Assembly (NCBI RefSeq): GCF_000768555.3 | Contig: NZ_KN293991.1 | Span: 186,001 to 250,000 of the forward strand | Reading direction: 5' to 3' | From: Roseovarius mucosus DSM 17069 | GTDB taxonomy: Bacteria; Pseudomonadota; Alphaproteobacteria; Rhodobacterales; Rhodobacteraceae | Length of the DNA: 64,000 nt | Shown here: piece by piece, positions 1 through 9,123 of the stretch | Position numbering within the stretch: position 1 is the first letter of the stretch | How the letters are laid out: the number at the start of each line of letters is the position of its first letter | Notes under the pieces: model-generated | Database searches by the model: none | Told to the model about the DNA's origin: nothing | Seen by the model: only the letters and a program-made list of their open reading frames with translations | Translations under genes and position numbers: made by a program

Positions 1-1208
1 TCTGTTCGACTAAAATGTACCGGATCGCGCCCTTTCGCCTCCAGCGTCGCATTCAGACCTGCAACCAGTCCTTGCGCCGCAGCTTCCTCATATCCTGTGG
101 TGCCATTGATCTGCCCCGCAAGGAAAAGCCCGGGGACGGATTTAACCGCCAGGCGGCTATCAAGCGCGCGCGGATCCACATAGTCATATTCAATCGCATA
201 CCCTGGCTGCAGAATCTCAACTTGCTCGAGGCCCAGAATAGAGCGAACGTAGGCCTTTTGCACCGATGCAGGTAGGGATGTTGAAATTCCGTTCGGGTAA
301 ATCACTTGATCAGAGAGGCTTTCTGGCTCCAAAAACACCTGATGCGATGCTTTATCGGCAAATCGAACGATCTTATCCTCGATTGACGGGCAATAACGCG
401 GCCCGATCCCGTCGATATGACCGCCATACATCGCAGATCTGCTCAGATTCTCCCTGATAATAGCATGGGTCTGCTCATTCGTATGGGTAATCCCGCAGGA
501 AATCTGCCGTGCCATGGGGCTTTTCGACAGAAACGAAAATAGGACAGGCTCATCGTCCCCGGGCTGTTCCTCCAAACGCGACCAGTCAATCGTTCTGCCG
601 TCCAGCCGCGGGGGCGTGCCAGTCTTCAATCGCCCCATCGGAAGGCCAAATCCATCCATGCGCTCCGCCAGACGTATGGCCGGGCGATCTCCCATTCGAC
701 CACCCGGATAGGATTCGTCGCCAATATGAATCACACCACGCAAAAAAGTACCCGTCGTCAACACCACCGCGGAACCAGCGATCTCACTACCATCCGCCAG
801 CTGCACGCCGACCACCCGGTCGCCCTGCGTCAGAAAATCTGCGGCCTCCCCCTCAACGATATCCAAGGTTGGGCAGCCCTCCATTTCGCGCAACATCTCG
901 TCGCGATAAATCTTGCGATCCGCCTGCGCCCTTGGCCCTTGAACTGCGGGACCTTTGCGTCGATTCAAAAGACGAAACTGGATGCCCGCCCGATCCGCAA
1001 CTCGGCCCATGACGCCGTCCAGAGCGTCGATTTCACGAACCAGATGTCCCTTGCCCAGCCCCCCGATTGCCGGGTTGCAGGACATTACGCCAATTCCGCC
1101 ACGGCTCAACGTCACCAGCGCTGTCCGCGCCCCCATCCGTGCCGCCACATGCGCAGCTTCGACACCGGCATGCCCGCCGCCAATCACGATGACGTCAAAA
1201 TGTTTCAC
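1..1208 (-). CDS. mnmG: tRNA uridine 5-carboxymethylaminomethyl modification enzyme MnmG (GidA), 3' end cut by window edge
   Basis: The leftward frame encodes an FAD-binding N-terminus [20 protein letters not shown] (GxGxxG-type dinucleotide fold, residues 10-15) and the family segment [18 protein letters not shown]. With MnmE this enzyme builds the cmnm5 group on wobble uridine 34 of several tRNAs, in the cytoplasm. About 402 codons are present and the rest lies left of base 1. The start is GTG at 1208, preceded by GAGAGG at a spacing of 8. A second in-frame GTG at 1217 would give the N-terminus MFHVKH, a form I recall from relatives. The gene follows mnmE by a few bases in the same frame, so the two are surely co-transcribed. 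A parS site overlaps its start. Confidence 0.95.
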   Translation of the reverse strand, partial: MKHFDVIVIGGGHAGVEAAHVAARMGARTALVTLSRGGIGVMSCNPAIGGLGKGHLVREIDALDGVMGRVADRAGIQFRLLNRRKGPAVQGPRAQADRKIYRDEMLREMEGCPTLDIVEGEAADFLTQGDRVVGVQLADGSEIAGSAVVLTTGTFLRGVIHIGDESYPGGRMGDRPAIRLAERMDGFGLPMGRLKTGTPPRLDGRTIDWSRLEEQPGDDEPVLFSFLSKSPMARQISCGITHTNEQTHAIIRENLSRSAMYGGHIDGIGPRYCPSIEDKIVRFADKASHQVFLEPESLSDQVIYPNGISTSLPASVQKAYVRSILGLEQVEILQPGYAIEYDYVDPRALDSRLAVKSVPGLFLAGQINGTTGYEEAAAQGLVAGLNATLEAKGRDPVHFSRT

Positions 1209-1216
1209 GTGAAACA
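1201..1216. other. parS: parS, ParB-binding chromosome partition site
   Basis: The sequence TGTTTCACGTGAAACA is a perfect 16-bp palindrome identical to the widely conserved bacterial parS consensus. It lies inside the translation start region of mnmG, whose GTG start is the central GTG of the palindrome on the minus strand. In alphaproteobacteria parS sites cluster near the origin around gidA-gidB-parA-parB, which fits the position 3.2 kb from the proposed origin. ParB would nucleate here to organise origin segregation. Confidence 0.93.
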
Positions 1217-1220
1217 CCTC

Positions 1221-2507
1221 TCATTTACCCAAGCAAAAGCTGGCGAAAATCTCGTCGAGAACCATCTCAACATCTATTCGTCCTACCAGAGAATCAAGAG
1301 CGCGGATAGCTATACGTAACTCCTCCGCTGCCACCTCCGCCACGGATTCCCCACGAGGAAGAATGTCCAGAGCCGCCTGCAAAGCCAACAATCCGCGCTC
1401 CATCGCTTGCCGGTGCCTTGCCCGCGTCGCAATGCCGGCATTGGCCACCCGCGCACTCAATGCCTGCCCAATCCTCTCCACCAGCGCGCCAACACCCAAT
1501 CCGGTCTTGCCTGAAACAGCGTTCCCCGCGTCACCCAGCAAATCCGCCTTGGCCCACACAACGATATCATCCGCTCGCGGCTCCATTTCGGGCTCTTGTC
1601 CAGCCTCTACCAGAAATACCCGTAAATCGGCCGCATCCGCTCGCGCCCGCGCCCGCGCGATGCCAATGGACTCAATCGCATCCGCCGTTTCTCGCAAGCC
1701 CGCGGTATCGAGCAACGTCACCGGCAACCCCGCCAAGTCCATCCGCACCTCTATCACATCGCGCGTGGTCCCAGCATATTCCGAGGTGATCGCCGCCTCC
1801 CGCCCCGCCAAACTATTCAGAAGCGTTGATTTTCCGACATTTGGCGCACCGATGATTGCAACTTCGAATCCGATTCGAATCCGCTCGCTAACCCGGCTAC
1901 CTGCAATTTCCTGCTCCAACGCCGTAGAAACCTGACGCACCAAGCCCGTCACCTCGGGCGAGACGTCAACCGGTACTTCCTCATCCGCAAAATCAATCGT
2001 CGCCTCCAAAAGCGCCACCGCGCGGATCAAAAGACCGCGCCAACGCTCGCATTTTTCACCCAAGGCGCCGGAAAACACCCGCAGCGCCTGTTTGCGCTGT
2101 GCTTCAGTCTCCGCATCAATGAGATCCGCAAGCCCCTCAACCCGCGCCAGATCAAGCCGTCCGTTCTCCAACGCCCTGCGCGTGAACTCACCGGGTTCCG
2201 CCAGCCGAAGCCCCTCGATCCGCCCAAGCCTGTCAAGAACAGCCGCAACCACCGCTGCGCTGCCATGCAGATGAAATTCCACCGTCTCCTCACCAGTGAA
2301 GCTCTGCTTCTCTGCGAATGTCAGGACCAGAGCCTGATCCAGACGCTCACCATTGCCGTCCCGTAGCACCCGCAGGGCCGCGCGGCGCGGTTCGGGCACG
2401 TCGCCACAGATCTGATCGCACGCGTCAAAGGCACAGGGCCCACTCACACGGACAACCGCAACCCCCGCCTTCCCCTGCGCTGTGGCCAAGGCATAGACCG
2501 TGTCCAT
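1221..2507 (-). CDS. mnmE: tRNA modification GTPase MnmE (TrmE)
   Basis: 428 residues. It has the N-terminal formyl-THF-binding domain ([10 protein letters not shown] near 15-24, EFHLHGS at 77-83), a helical domain and an inserted G domain: G1 GAPNVGKST (220-228), TTRD switch (247-250), G3 DTAG (267-270). The family's C-terminal C-x-G-K is present as CLGK (425-428), carrying the catalytic Cys. The usual G4 motif NKxD is replaced by AKAD (319-322). It partners MnmG in modifying tRNA wobble uridines. It ends 3 bases before the farther mnmG GTG and lies 26 bp downstream of rho, so rho-mnmE-mnmG is probably one leftward transcript. Confidence 0.96.
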   Translation of the reverse strand: MDTVYALATAQGKAGVAVVRVSGPCAFDACDQICGDVPEPRRAALRVLRDGNGERLDQALVLTFAEKQSFTGEETVEFHLHGSAAVVAAVLDRLGRIEGLRLAEPGEFTRRALENGRLDLARVEGLADLIDAETEAQRKQALRVFSGALGEKCERWRGLLIRAVALLEATIDFADEEVPVDVSPEVTGLVRQVSTALEQEIAGSRVSERIRIGFEVAIIGAPNVGKSTLLNSLAGREAAITSEYAGTTRDVIEVRMDLAGLPVTLLDTAGLRETADAIESIGIARARARADAADLRVFLVEAGQEPEMEPRADDIVVWAKADLLGDAGNAVSGKTGLGVGALVERIGQALSARVANAGIATRARHRQAMERGLLALQAALDILPRGESVAEVAAEELRIAIRALDSLVGRIDVEMVLDEIFASFCLGK

Positions 2508-2533
2508 CCGGACACCTCCATTTCCGCTCCGAC

Positions 2534-3805
2534 TCAGGTATTCATCGAGTCAAAAAACTCGGCATTCGTCTTCGTCTGCTTGAGCTTCGACAACAGGAAC
2601 TCGACCGCATCCGTGGTCCCCATCGGGTTCAAAATCCGGCGCAGAACAAAGGTCTTCTGCAGATCGCCCTTGTCAATCAACAGGTCCTCTTTCCGCGTGC
2701 CCGACTTGAGAATATCAATCGCCGGGAACACGCGCTTGTCCGCCACCTTGCGATCCAGAACGATTTCAGAGTTGCCGGTGCCCTTGAATTCTTCAAAGAT
2801 CACCTCATCCATCCGGCTACCGGTGTCGATCAAGGCTGTCGCAATAATCGTCAACGATCCACCCTCTTCGATATTCCGCGCTGCCCCAAAGAACCGCTTC
2901 GGTCGCTGCAACGCATTGGCATCCACACCCCCGGTCAGCACCTTACCCGACGACGGTACCACCGTGTTATAGGCGCGGCCCAGGCGCGTGATCGAATCGA
3001 GCAGGATCACAACATCCCGCTTATGCTCGACCAACCGCTTGGCCTTTTCGATGACCATCTCCGACACCGCCACATGCCGTGTCGCCGGCTCGTCGAACGT
3101 CGAACTCACCACCTCGCCCTTGACCGAGCGCTGCATGTCCGTCACCTCTTCGGGCCGCTCGTCAATCAGCAGCACGATGAGATAACACTCCGGGTGATTC
3201 TTCTCGATGCTATGCGCGATATTCTGCAAGAGAACGGTCTTCCCGGTGCGCGGCGGCGCCACGATCAAGGACCGCTGCCCCTTCCCAATGGGCGCAACAA
3301 GGTCGATGATCCGCGCGGACCGATCCTTGATGGTCGGATCCTCGATTTCCATCTTGAACCGCTCATCAGGATAGAGCGGCGTCAGGTTGTCAAACGCGAT
3401 CTTGTGCCGCGCCCGCTCCGGCGCCTCGAAGTTGATCTGCGTCACCGAGGTCAGCGCGAAATACCGCTCGGTTTCATCGGGCTGCTTCATTTGCCCTTCG
3501 ATCGTATCCCCGGTCCGCAACGAATATTGCCGGATCATGTCGGGCGAGACATAAATATCATCCGGACCCGGCAAGTAATTCGCCTCCGGCGACCGCAGAA
3601 AGCCAAAGCCGTCCTGCAGCACCTCAAGCACCCCATCGCCATAAACGGTCCAATCCTCCTCGGCCCGCTCCTTGAGGATCGAAAACATCATCTCGCCCTT
3701 GCGCATGGTCGAGGCGTTCTCGATCTCCAACTCTTCGGCAATCGTCAACAACTCCTTGGCGCTCAGCGCCTTGAGATCGGACAGGTTCAAACGGTCTTCG
3801 GACAT
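2534..3805 (-). CDS. rho: Transcription termination factor Rho
   Basis: 423 residues, full length for the family. The N-terminal helical domain (1-45) is followed by a cold-shock-like RNA-binding fold (about 55-120, with DGFGFLR) and the RecA-like ATPase with Walker A APPRTGKT (183-190), the Walker B region [16 protein letters not shown] and the Q-loop segment [14 protein letters not shown]. Rho is a hexameric RNA helicase that ends transcription at unstructured C-rich transcripts. It is transcribed away from the origin, between hemJ and mnmE, an arrangement conserved in alphaproteobacteria. Confidence 0.97.
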   Translation of the reverse strand: MSEDRLNLSDLKALSAKELLTIAEELEIENASTMRKGEMMFSILKERAEEDWTVYGDGVLEVLQDGFGFLRSPEANYLPGPDDIYVSPDMIRQYSLRTGDTIEGQMKQPDETERYFALTSVTQINFEAPERARHKIAFDNLTPLYPDERFKMEIEDPTIKDRSARIIDLVAPIGKGQRSLIVAPPRTGKTVLLQNIAHSIEKNHPECYLIVLLIDERPEEVTDMQRSVKGEVVSSTFDEPATRHVAVSEMVIEKAKRLVEHKRDVVILLDSITRLGRAYNTVVPSSGKVLTGGVDANALQRPKRFFGAARNIEEGGSLTIIATALIDTGSRMDEVIFEEFKGTGNSEIVLDRKVADKRVFPAIDILKSGTRKEDLLIDKGDLQKTFVLRRILNPMGTTDAVEFLLSKLKQTKTNAEFFDSMNT

Positions 3806-3928
3806 GGGAAATCCTCTGGTGACACCCGAATTCGGATGCGGCCTATGGTCAGAAACGGGGATTCGACAGCCACCAGAACGGCGGCCCAGCGCCTACATAG
3901 GCAACAGGCCCCTCCGCGTCAATCCAGC

Positions 3929-4378
3929 TCAGAATTTCACGACGACCGACAACACGATCACCACCATCGCCAGTGTCGGCACCTCGTTCATGATCCGGTG
4001 CTGCCGACCCGTGCGGGTATTGGCACCCCGCGCAAACTCCTTGCGCCGCAGACCCAGCCACATGTGAAACCACGTCATGACAACCACACCCGCAAATTTC
4101 GTATAGGGCCAGACCGATCCCCAATCGACAATCCCCGGCGTCATCACAAGCAACAGACCAAAACCCCAGGTCGCGATCATTGACGGCTGCATGATATACC
4201 GCAACAGCTTGTATTCCATCACTTGAAATACTGCGTCCCGGCTATCCCCCGGCTGTGATTGCTCCGTGTGATAAACAAACAGACGCGGTAAATAAAACAA
4301 CCCTGCCATCCACGCGATCACCGACATGATATGCAGCGCCTTGATCCAAGGGTAGGCCAAGCTCAAAATATCACTCAT
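3929..4378 (-). CDS. hemJ: Protoporphyrinogen oxidase HemJ
   Basis: 149 residues, four predicted membrane segments, with the family hallmark KALHIMSVIAWMAGLFYLPR near the N-terminus (residues 13-32) that contains the conserved heme-ligand His. HemJ oxidises protoporphyrinogen IX to protoporphyrin IX in the inner membrane and replaces HemG/HemY in most alphaproteobacteria. It is the first leftward gene from the origin region and lies 123 bp upstream of rho. The RHRIMNEVPT segment near the C-terminus is also typical. Confidence 0.93.
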   Translation of the reverse strand: MSDILSLAYPWIKALHIMSVIAWMAGLFYLPRLFVYHTEQSQPGDSRDAVFQVMEYKLLRYIMQPSMIATWGFGLLLVMTPGIVDWGSVWPYTKFAGVVVMTWFHMWLGLRRKEFARGANTRTGRQHRIMNEVPTLAMVVIVLSVVVKF

Positions 4379-4797
4379 GCTGCGCTCCGATCCATTCTTG
4401 GTCTTCTTAAATATTAAGTAAGATATAAGAAAGGATGTAGTTGGATGTAGGGCGTTCCAAGTCTGTGGATAATCAGCAACCCCACAGGATTATCCCCATG
4501 GGGATAACTGTGGTGACGGATTTCCAGCATCTCTCTGGACTCTATCGAAAATCTCCACTTTCGTGTTTAATATCAATGCGATCCTAAAATTGAATGTCCC
4601 ACGCCTAGGCCCTCGCTTCTGTGAATAACTCTGCCAGATCCGACCTATCCCAACCCTCCAGTTATTCTTTCCCACAGCCGCAAAACTCAGGTGGAATTTT
4701 CCCGGAATTCGCTCTTGTCCCCAGCCGCGCGCACGGGATGGATTTCTCCCGTAATTGTTCCTAGACATTCCATTACGTTATTCCGCAGGTTATCCAC
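4379..4797. other. oriC: Putative chromosomal replication origin (oriC), gene-free 419 bp
   Basis: No credible gene lies here, and transcription diverges from both sides (hemJ left, maf right). DnaA boxes: perfect TGTGGATAA at 4464-4472 and perfect TTATCCACA at 4790-4798; an abutting inverted pair TTATCCCCA/TGGGGATAA at 4490-4507; a variant TGTGAATAA at 4620-4628. An AT-rich patch at 4405-4432 (around TTAAATATTAAG) could be the unwinding element. The flanking order (rho and hem gene on one side, maf-aroE-coaE-dnaQ on the other) matches the origin neighbourhood of Caulobacter and other alphaproteobacteria, where dnaA is not adjacent. No full CtrA site (TTAA-N7-TTAA) was seen. Confidence 0.85.
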
Positions 4798-5397
4798 ATG
4801 AACGCCCCTCTGATCCTCGCCTCAGGCTCCGCCATCCGCCAGAGCCTTCTGCGTAACGCGGGCCTCGCGTTCGAGACCGCGACACCCCGCGTGGACGAAG
4901 AAAGCGTGCGTGCCGCGCTTCTCGCCGAAGGGGCCAAACCGCGTGACATCGCCGACGCGCTGGCAGAGCTCAAGGCAACCAAGATCAGCGCCCGCCATCC
5001 CGCCGCGCTCGTGATTGGTTGCGATCAGGTGCTCGACTTGGGCGGTACCCTTTTGTCCAAGCCCGAAACTGTCGATGAGGCTCGCGCTCAGCTTTCCGCC
5101 ATGCGGGGTAAGCGTCACGATCTTTTGTCTGCGGTCGTGATCTGTCAGGCGGGCCGCCCGCTTTGGCGGCATATCGGCACGGCGCGCATGACGGTGCGCC
5201 CGTTTTCCGACGATTGGCTCGATGGCTACCTTTCCCGCAACTGGCCTGATATTGCCGACAGCGTCGGCGCGTACAAGCTCGAGGCCGAAGGCGTTCGCTT
5301 GTTCTCTCGCGTCGATGGTGATTATTTTACGGTTCTTGGCCTGCCGCTGCTCGATCTTTTGTCCTTTCTCACCCTCCGAGGAGACCTGCAACAATGA
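4798..5397 (+). CDS. maf: Maf-family nucleotide pyrophosphatase
   Basis: 199 residues, the usual length. The N-terminal LILASGSAIRQSLLRNAG (5-22) is the Maf phosphate-binding motif, and GCDQV (74-78) carries the catalytic Asp. Maf enzymes hydrolyse non-canonical or excess nucleoside triphosphates to monophosphates in the cytoplasm. An AGGT at 4787-4790 supports the ATG at 4798. The last DnaA box of the origin ends on the A of this start codon. The stop overlaps the aroE start by 4 bp (ATGA), so maf-aroE-coaE-dnaQ is a translationally coupled operon. Confidence 0.94.
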   Translation: MNAPLILASGSAIRQSLLRNAGLAFETATPRVDEESVRAALLAEGAKPRDIADALAELKATKISARHPAALVIGCDQVLDLGGTLLSKPETVDEARAQLSAMRGKRHDLLSAVVICQAGRPLWRHIGTARMTVRPFSDDWLDGYLSRNWPDIADSVGAYKLEAEGVRLFSRVDGDYFTVLGLPLLDLLSFLTLRGDLQQ

Positions 5398-6242
5398 GCG
5401 ATGACAAACAGCCTCTGGCCAGAATTCCACTGGCAGGCGTGATCGGATCGCCCGTCGCCCATTCGAAATCGCCGCAATTGCACGGCCACTGGCTCAGAAC
5501 GAATGGAATCGCGGGATACTATATTCCCATGGACGTTGGCGCTGACGATCTGGCGCAAGTGTTACAAACCTTGCCTAAACTGGGCTTCGTCGGCGTCAAT
5601 ATCACCGTCCCGCACAAGGAACGCGCGCTTGCCCTGGCCGATCTCGTAACCGACCGTGCCACCCTGATCGGCGCGGCCAACACGCTCATTTTCCGCAAGG
5701 ACGGCAAACTGCATGCCGACAATACCGACGGCTACGGTTTCATCCAGAACCTGCGCCAAAACGCCCCCACATGGAGACCAGAGGCCGGGCCAGCCGCCGT
5801 CCTTGGTGCCGGAGGCGCTGCCCGGGCGGTTGTCGCCTCGCTTCTCGATGTCGGTGTGCCAGAGATATTCATTTCCAACCGCACCCGCATCCGCGCCGAG
5901 GCACTTCAATCCGAATTTGGCAAGCGTCTGACCGTTGTCGATTGGGTTCAGGCCGGAAATATGCTCGAAGACGCCGTGACCGTCGTCAACACCACCTCTC
6001 TCGGTATGTTGGGCAAACCCCCCTTACGTGTCCCGCTCGATGGCTTGCGGCGCGGGGCCTTGGTCACGGATCTGGTTTACGCGCCCCTCAAGACCCAGCT
6101 TCTGATCGAGGCCGAGAAAATGGGCTGCGTCACCGTCGATGGCCTTGGCATGCTCTTGCATCAGGCCGTGCCAGCCTTCGAGCGCTGGTTCGGTGTGCGC
6201 CCCATTGTCGATAGCGCCACCCGCGCGGCCGTTTTGCGATGA
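5394..6242 (+). CDS. aroE: Shikimate 5-dehydrogenase AroE
   Basis: 282 residues. Visible motifs are the shikimate-binding SKSP (24-27), NITVPHKE with catalytic Lys75, NTDG (110-113, catalytic Asp112), and the NADP-binding loop GAGGAARA (138-145) followed by SNRTRIRAE. It reduces 3-dehydroshikimate to shikimate with NADPH in aromatic amino acid synthesis. It overlaps maf upstream and coaE downstream by 4 bp each. Confidence 0.96.
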   Translation: MSDDKQPLARIPLAGVIGSPVAHSKSPQLHGHWLRTNGIAGYYIPMDVGADDLAQVLQTLPKLGFVGVNITVPHKERALALADLVTDRATLIGAANTLIFRKDGKLHADNTDGYGFIQNLRQNAPTWRPEAGPAAVLGAGGAARAVVASLLDVGVPEIFISNRTRIRAEALQSEFGKRLTVVDWVQAGNMLEDAVTVVNTTSLGMLGKPPLRVPLDGLRRGALVTDLVYAPLKTQLLIEAEKMGCVTVDGLGMLLHQAVPAFERWFGVRPIVDSATRAAVLR

Positions 6243-6859
6243 CCGTTCTGGTCGGCCTGACCGGCTCGATCGGCATGGGCAAGTCAACCACCGCCCGTCT
6301 CTTCAACCAAGAGGGCTGTCCGGTCTGGGATGCCGATGCCGCCGTGCATCGCCTCTACGCCCCCGGCGGCGCAGCCGTGGCACCCCTGGCCGAGGTTTTT
6401 CCCGAGGCGGTCGACGAGGGCGGCATCTCCCGCGCGCGGCTCAAATCGATCATCACGGCTGATCCTTCGGCGCTTGCCCGGATCGAATCCATCGTGCACC
6501 CACTCGTCGCGCGCGACCGTGCGGATTTTGTACAAAATCACCGTAAGAACCTTACAGACCTTACACAGACAGCGCCCATCGTCGTGCTCGATATTCCCCT
6601 CCTGTTCGAGACCGGTGCAGATAAGGGCATGGATTACACCGTCGTGGTCAGCGCCCCCCCCGAGGCGCAGCGCACCCGCGTTCTCGAACGCGGCACAATG
6701 ACGCCCGAGCAATTTGAAAATATCCTGCAAAAACAAATGCCTGATGCAGAAAAGCGTGCCCGCGCCGATTACGTGATCACGACAGACACCCTTGAATCTG
6801 CCCGCGCCCAGGTGCAGTCTGTCCTGCGTGACATACGGCAAAGGGTGGCCCATGCGTGA
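6239..6859 (+). CDS. coaE: Dephospho-CoA kinase CoaE
   Basis: 206 residues. The P-loop GSIGMGKST lies at 9-17, followed by [11 protein letters not shown], the substrate-binding DAD motif of the family, and [11 protein letters not shown] in the lid/CoA-binding region. It phosphorylates the ribose 3'-OH of dephospho-CoA, the last step of CoA synthesis. It overlaps aroE by 4 bp and the dnaQ start by 8 bp. Confidence 0.96.
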   Translation: MTVLVGLTGSIGMGKSTTARLFNQEGCPVWDADAAVHRLYAPGGAAVAPLAEVFPEAVDEGGISRARLKSIITADPSALARIESIVHPLVARDRADFVQNHRKNLTDLTQTAPIVVLDIPLLFETGADKGMDYTVVVSAPPEAQRTRVLERGTMTPEQFENILQKQMPDAEKRARADYVITTDTLESARAQVQSVLRDIRQRVAHA

Positions 6860-7547
6860 AATCGTCCTCGACACGGAAACCACTGGTTTTGAACCAGAAT
6901 CCGGCGATCGCATCGTCGAGATCGGCGCTGTCGAGCTCTATAATCACATGCCGACGGGCCGCACTTTCCATAAATACATCAATCCCCAGCGCGCCATGCC
7001 GGAAGAGGCCTTTGCCGTGCATGGTCTGGGGGATGATTTCCTGCGCGACAAGCCCTTGTTCGCTGAAATTGCTCAGGAATTTCTGGATTTCGTGCAGGAC
7101 GCACGGCTTGTCATCCACAATGCCGCCTTCGATATGAAATTTCTTAATGCCGAACTGGGTTGGCTCAAACTGCCGCAATTGCCTTGGGATCAGGCCATCG
7201 ACACTCTTGCCATCGCCCGCAAGAAATTTCCCGGCTCTCCAGCCTCTCTAGATGCGTTATGTCGCAGATTTCAAATAGATAATTCCGCACGGACCCTGCA
7301 TGGCGCCCTGCTGGACTCCGAGATACTGGCCGAGGTCTATCTGGAGCTGATCGGCGGCCGACAGCCGGATTTCGTGTTGGCAACAGGTCCAGCCACAAAA
7401 TCTGGTGGGCTGACCGAAACAGCCACGTGGCGGCCCATGCCGCGCCCGACGCCCCTCGCCCCGCGTCTGACCGCGTCCGAGGCGGCCGCCCATCAGGCCT
7501 TTGTGGACAAGATGGGCGACGCTGCTCTCTGGCGAAAACCCTCTTAG
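6852..7547 (+). CDS. dnaQ: DNA polymerase III epsilon subunit (3'-5' proofreading exonuclease)
   Basis: 231 residues from the ATG at 6852. The frame stays open upstream, but the exonuclease fold begins at [12 protein letters not shown] and a GGGTGG precedes this ATG. DEDDh motifs: DTE (Asp7, Glu9), HNAAFD in ExoII, and HGALLDSE in ExoIII. The C-terminal tail after about residue 180 (rich in Ala, Pro and Thr) would hold the polymerase-alpha binding segment. It proofreads in the replicative polymerase and is encoded next to the origin. It is the last gene of the maf operon and its stop overlaps the convergent secB stop. Confidence 0.95.
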   Translation: MREIVLDTETTGFEPESGDRIVEIGAVELYNHMPTGRTFHKYINPQRAMPEEAFAVHGLGDDFLRDKPLFAEIAQEFLDFVQDARLVIHNAAFDMKFLNAELGWLKLPQLPWDQAIDTLAIARKKFPGSPASLDALCRRFQIDNSARTLHGALLDSEILAEVYLELIGGRQPDFVLATGPATKSGGLTETATWRPMPRPTPLAPRLTASEAAAHQAFVDKMGDAALWRKPS

Positions 7548-8038
7548 GCGTCTGCCTTGGGGGCTGCGGCCTGCGCCTGACGGCGGGCAATTTCGCTGCG
7601 ATAAAGCTGAACGAAATCAATATTCTCAAGGTTCAGCGGCGGGAAGCCGCCGTCATGCGTGATATCGCTGACGATGCGCCGGATGAATGGGAAAACCATG
7701 CGCGGACATTCGATCAACAGGAACGGATGCAGCTGCTCATCCGGCACGCCCTCAATGTGGAAAACGCCGACATATTCCAGCTCAAGCACGAACAGAACCT
7801 CGTTCGCGGCCTTGTTCCGCGAGTTGATGGTCAATTTGACCACCACTTCATATTGATGTTCCACGCTACGCTTCTTGGCGTCCAGGTTTACCGATACCTG
7901 AACATCCGGCTGCACCTCTCCCCCGGTGCCGCGCTGCGCCAGCACGTTCTCAAAGGACATATCGCGGATGAATTGCGATAGGATGTTCATTTTCATTTGT
8001 GGCCCGGCTTGTGCGGTGCCATTTTCATGTTCGGCCAT
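7544..8038 (-). CDS. secB: Protein-export chaperone SecB
   Basis: 164 residues. The N-terminal region (after a short polar leader) has [22 protein letters not shown], and the core has [16 protein letters not shown] and [15 protein letters not shown], all characteristic of SecB. It is a homotetrameric cytoplasmic chaperone that holds preproteins unfolded and hands them to SecA. It converges on dnaQ with a 4-bp overlap. Adjacency of secB and dnaQ is common in alphaproteobacteria. Confidence 0.95.
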   Translation of the reverse strand: MAEHENGTAQAGPQMKMNILSQFIRDMSFENVLAQRGTGGEVQPDVQVSVNLDAKKRSVEHQYEVVVKLTINSRNKAANEVLFVLELEYVGVFHIEGVPDEQLHPFLLIECPRMVFPFIRRIVSDITHDGGFPPLNLENIDFVQLYRSEIARRQAQAAAPKADA

Positions 8039-8093
8039 GAAAACCTCCTGAAGGGATAATGTTGCCCTCCCTTAGCAGGACGCGGCCCTTCTC

Positions 8094-8867
8094 TCAATGC
8101 CCATCCTGTGCTGTGACAGGGTTGAGCTTCTCAACTGCCGTGAACAAACACTTGCGAAAGAACGGCTTGGCTAACACCATATTTTGTTTCCGCGGGATCA
8201 GAATGTCGAGGGTGTCCTTCTCCGCGCGATTGCTCATCAGGATGACCGGCACCTGTGCAAGGCCGCTGCGGATATACTCCAGCTCTTGAGGCACCGCACC
8301 TAGCCCACCAATGTGATCGACATCAACAATCAGCAAGGACCACCGCTCTGGCCTCGCAATCAGGTCCCCGATCAACGTGTCGTGGTCCGAACACAGATGC
8401 ACCTCGCAATCGTAATCGGCGAGCCACTCACAGCATTTACGGCTGTTCCGGTCACTCGCCGCACTCACCGCCACCCGCCGCACACGGCTCAGCCCATCCA
8501 TCCTCGGCCGATAGGACAACCAGACAGGCGGTTCGGTATCAATGATCCGATCAGGGATCCCGTCCCAGCTCTCAACGTCATAGGGGCTTTTTGGCTCTCT
8601 CGCAGTGATGCGCATGTAATACCCACCAAGCATCACGAGTATAAAGCTGACCTGCGCCGCATAAGCCACAAGAATGGCCCACCACAACGACGAGAGGACA
8701 AAACCCGCCGCGGCAAACACAACAATCGCGACCCCGAGGCTCAGCAGCACTGCGGTGACTGCAAACCCAGACTTGGATCGTTTTTGAGCGCGCAAAGCAT
8801 CATGGCCATTCCCAGGCCCATTGTCCGAGGTCGCGTCGAAACGCGGCTGTATACTCATATTTCTCAC
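8094..8867 (-). CDS. Membrane-anchored response-regulator receiver-like protein, function unknown
   Basis: 257 residues. The N-terminus is polar (1-32), then two hydrophobic segments (about 34-58 and 62-86) anchor it in the membrane. From about residue 128 there is a fold resembling a receiver: VRRVAVSAASDR, a LLIVDVDHIGG stretch offering the phospho-acceptor Asp, VPVILMSNRAEKDT, and VLAKPFFRKCLF with the conserved Lys-Pro. No output domain and no adjacent histidine kinase are present. Start is GTG 8867 or ATG 8858; neither Shine-Dalgarno is decisive. An inverted repeat at 8927-8943 lies upstream. I do not recognise a named family. Confidence 0.7.
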   Translation of the reverse strand: MRNMSIQPRFDATSDNGPGNGHDALRAQKRSKSGFAVTAVLLSLGVAIVVFAAAGFVLSSLWWAILVAYAAQVSFILVMLGGYYMRITAREPKSPYDVESWDGIPDRIIDTEPPVWLSYRPRMDGLSRVRRVAVSAASDRNSRKCCEWLADYDCEVHLCSDHDTLIGDLIARPERWSLLIVDVDHIGGLGAVPQELEYIRSGLAQVPVILMSNRAEKDTLDILIPRKQNMVLAKPFFRKCLFTAVEKLNPVTAQDGH

Positions 8868-8926
8868 TCTGCCCTCGATCGGTGGGGTCGCTCAGGTTTT
8901 GGGAAACACAACCATAAGTTGAAACG

Positions 8927-8943
8927 GTACCGCTAGGCGGTAC
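8927..8943. repeat. Perfect inverted repeat upstream of the receiver-like gene
   Basis: GTACCGC-TAG-GCGGTAC is a 7+3+7 perfect palindrome 60 bp upstream of the leftward start at 8867. It may be a protein-binding site. The rest of the 256-bp gap (8868-9123) shows nothing recognisable. Confidence 0.35.
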
Positions 8944-9123
8944 ACGATAGCGGGGGCCATTTCAGGGTCCGAAACCCGTTTCTCATCAAGAGATTGGTAT
9001 TTCTATCAATAAAACGGCACCTTGGTCGACAAACGCAGCATATCAGACCACAGGGCCTAGTAAAAGGTGCAACTGAAAGTGTCCAAAGGTTTAATCTGTC
9101 TGGGGTTGTAAATCATCAGATAG

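Noticed and set aside
2318..4183. 621-residue rightward reading frame
   Set aside because: It lies antisense to mnmE, rho and hemJ, which have clear family motifs; its composition (Arg/His/Pro-rich) is that of a high-GC shadow frame.
4490..4768. 92-residue leftward reading frame inside the proposed origin
   Set aside because: It spans DnaA boxes, has no recognisable domain and lacks a convincing ribosome site; the region is better explained as oriC.
4379..4797. CtrA sites in the origin
   Set aside because: TTAA-N3-TTAA at 4407-4417 has the wrong spacing for the TTAA-N7-TTAA consensus.
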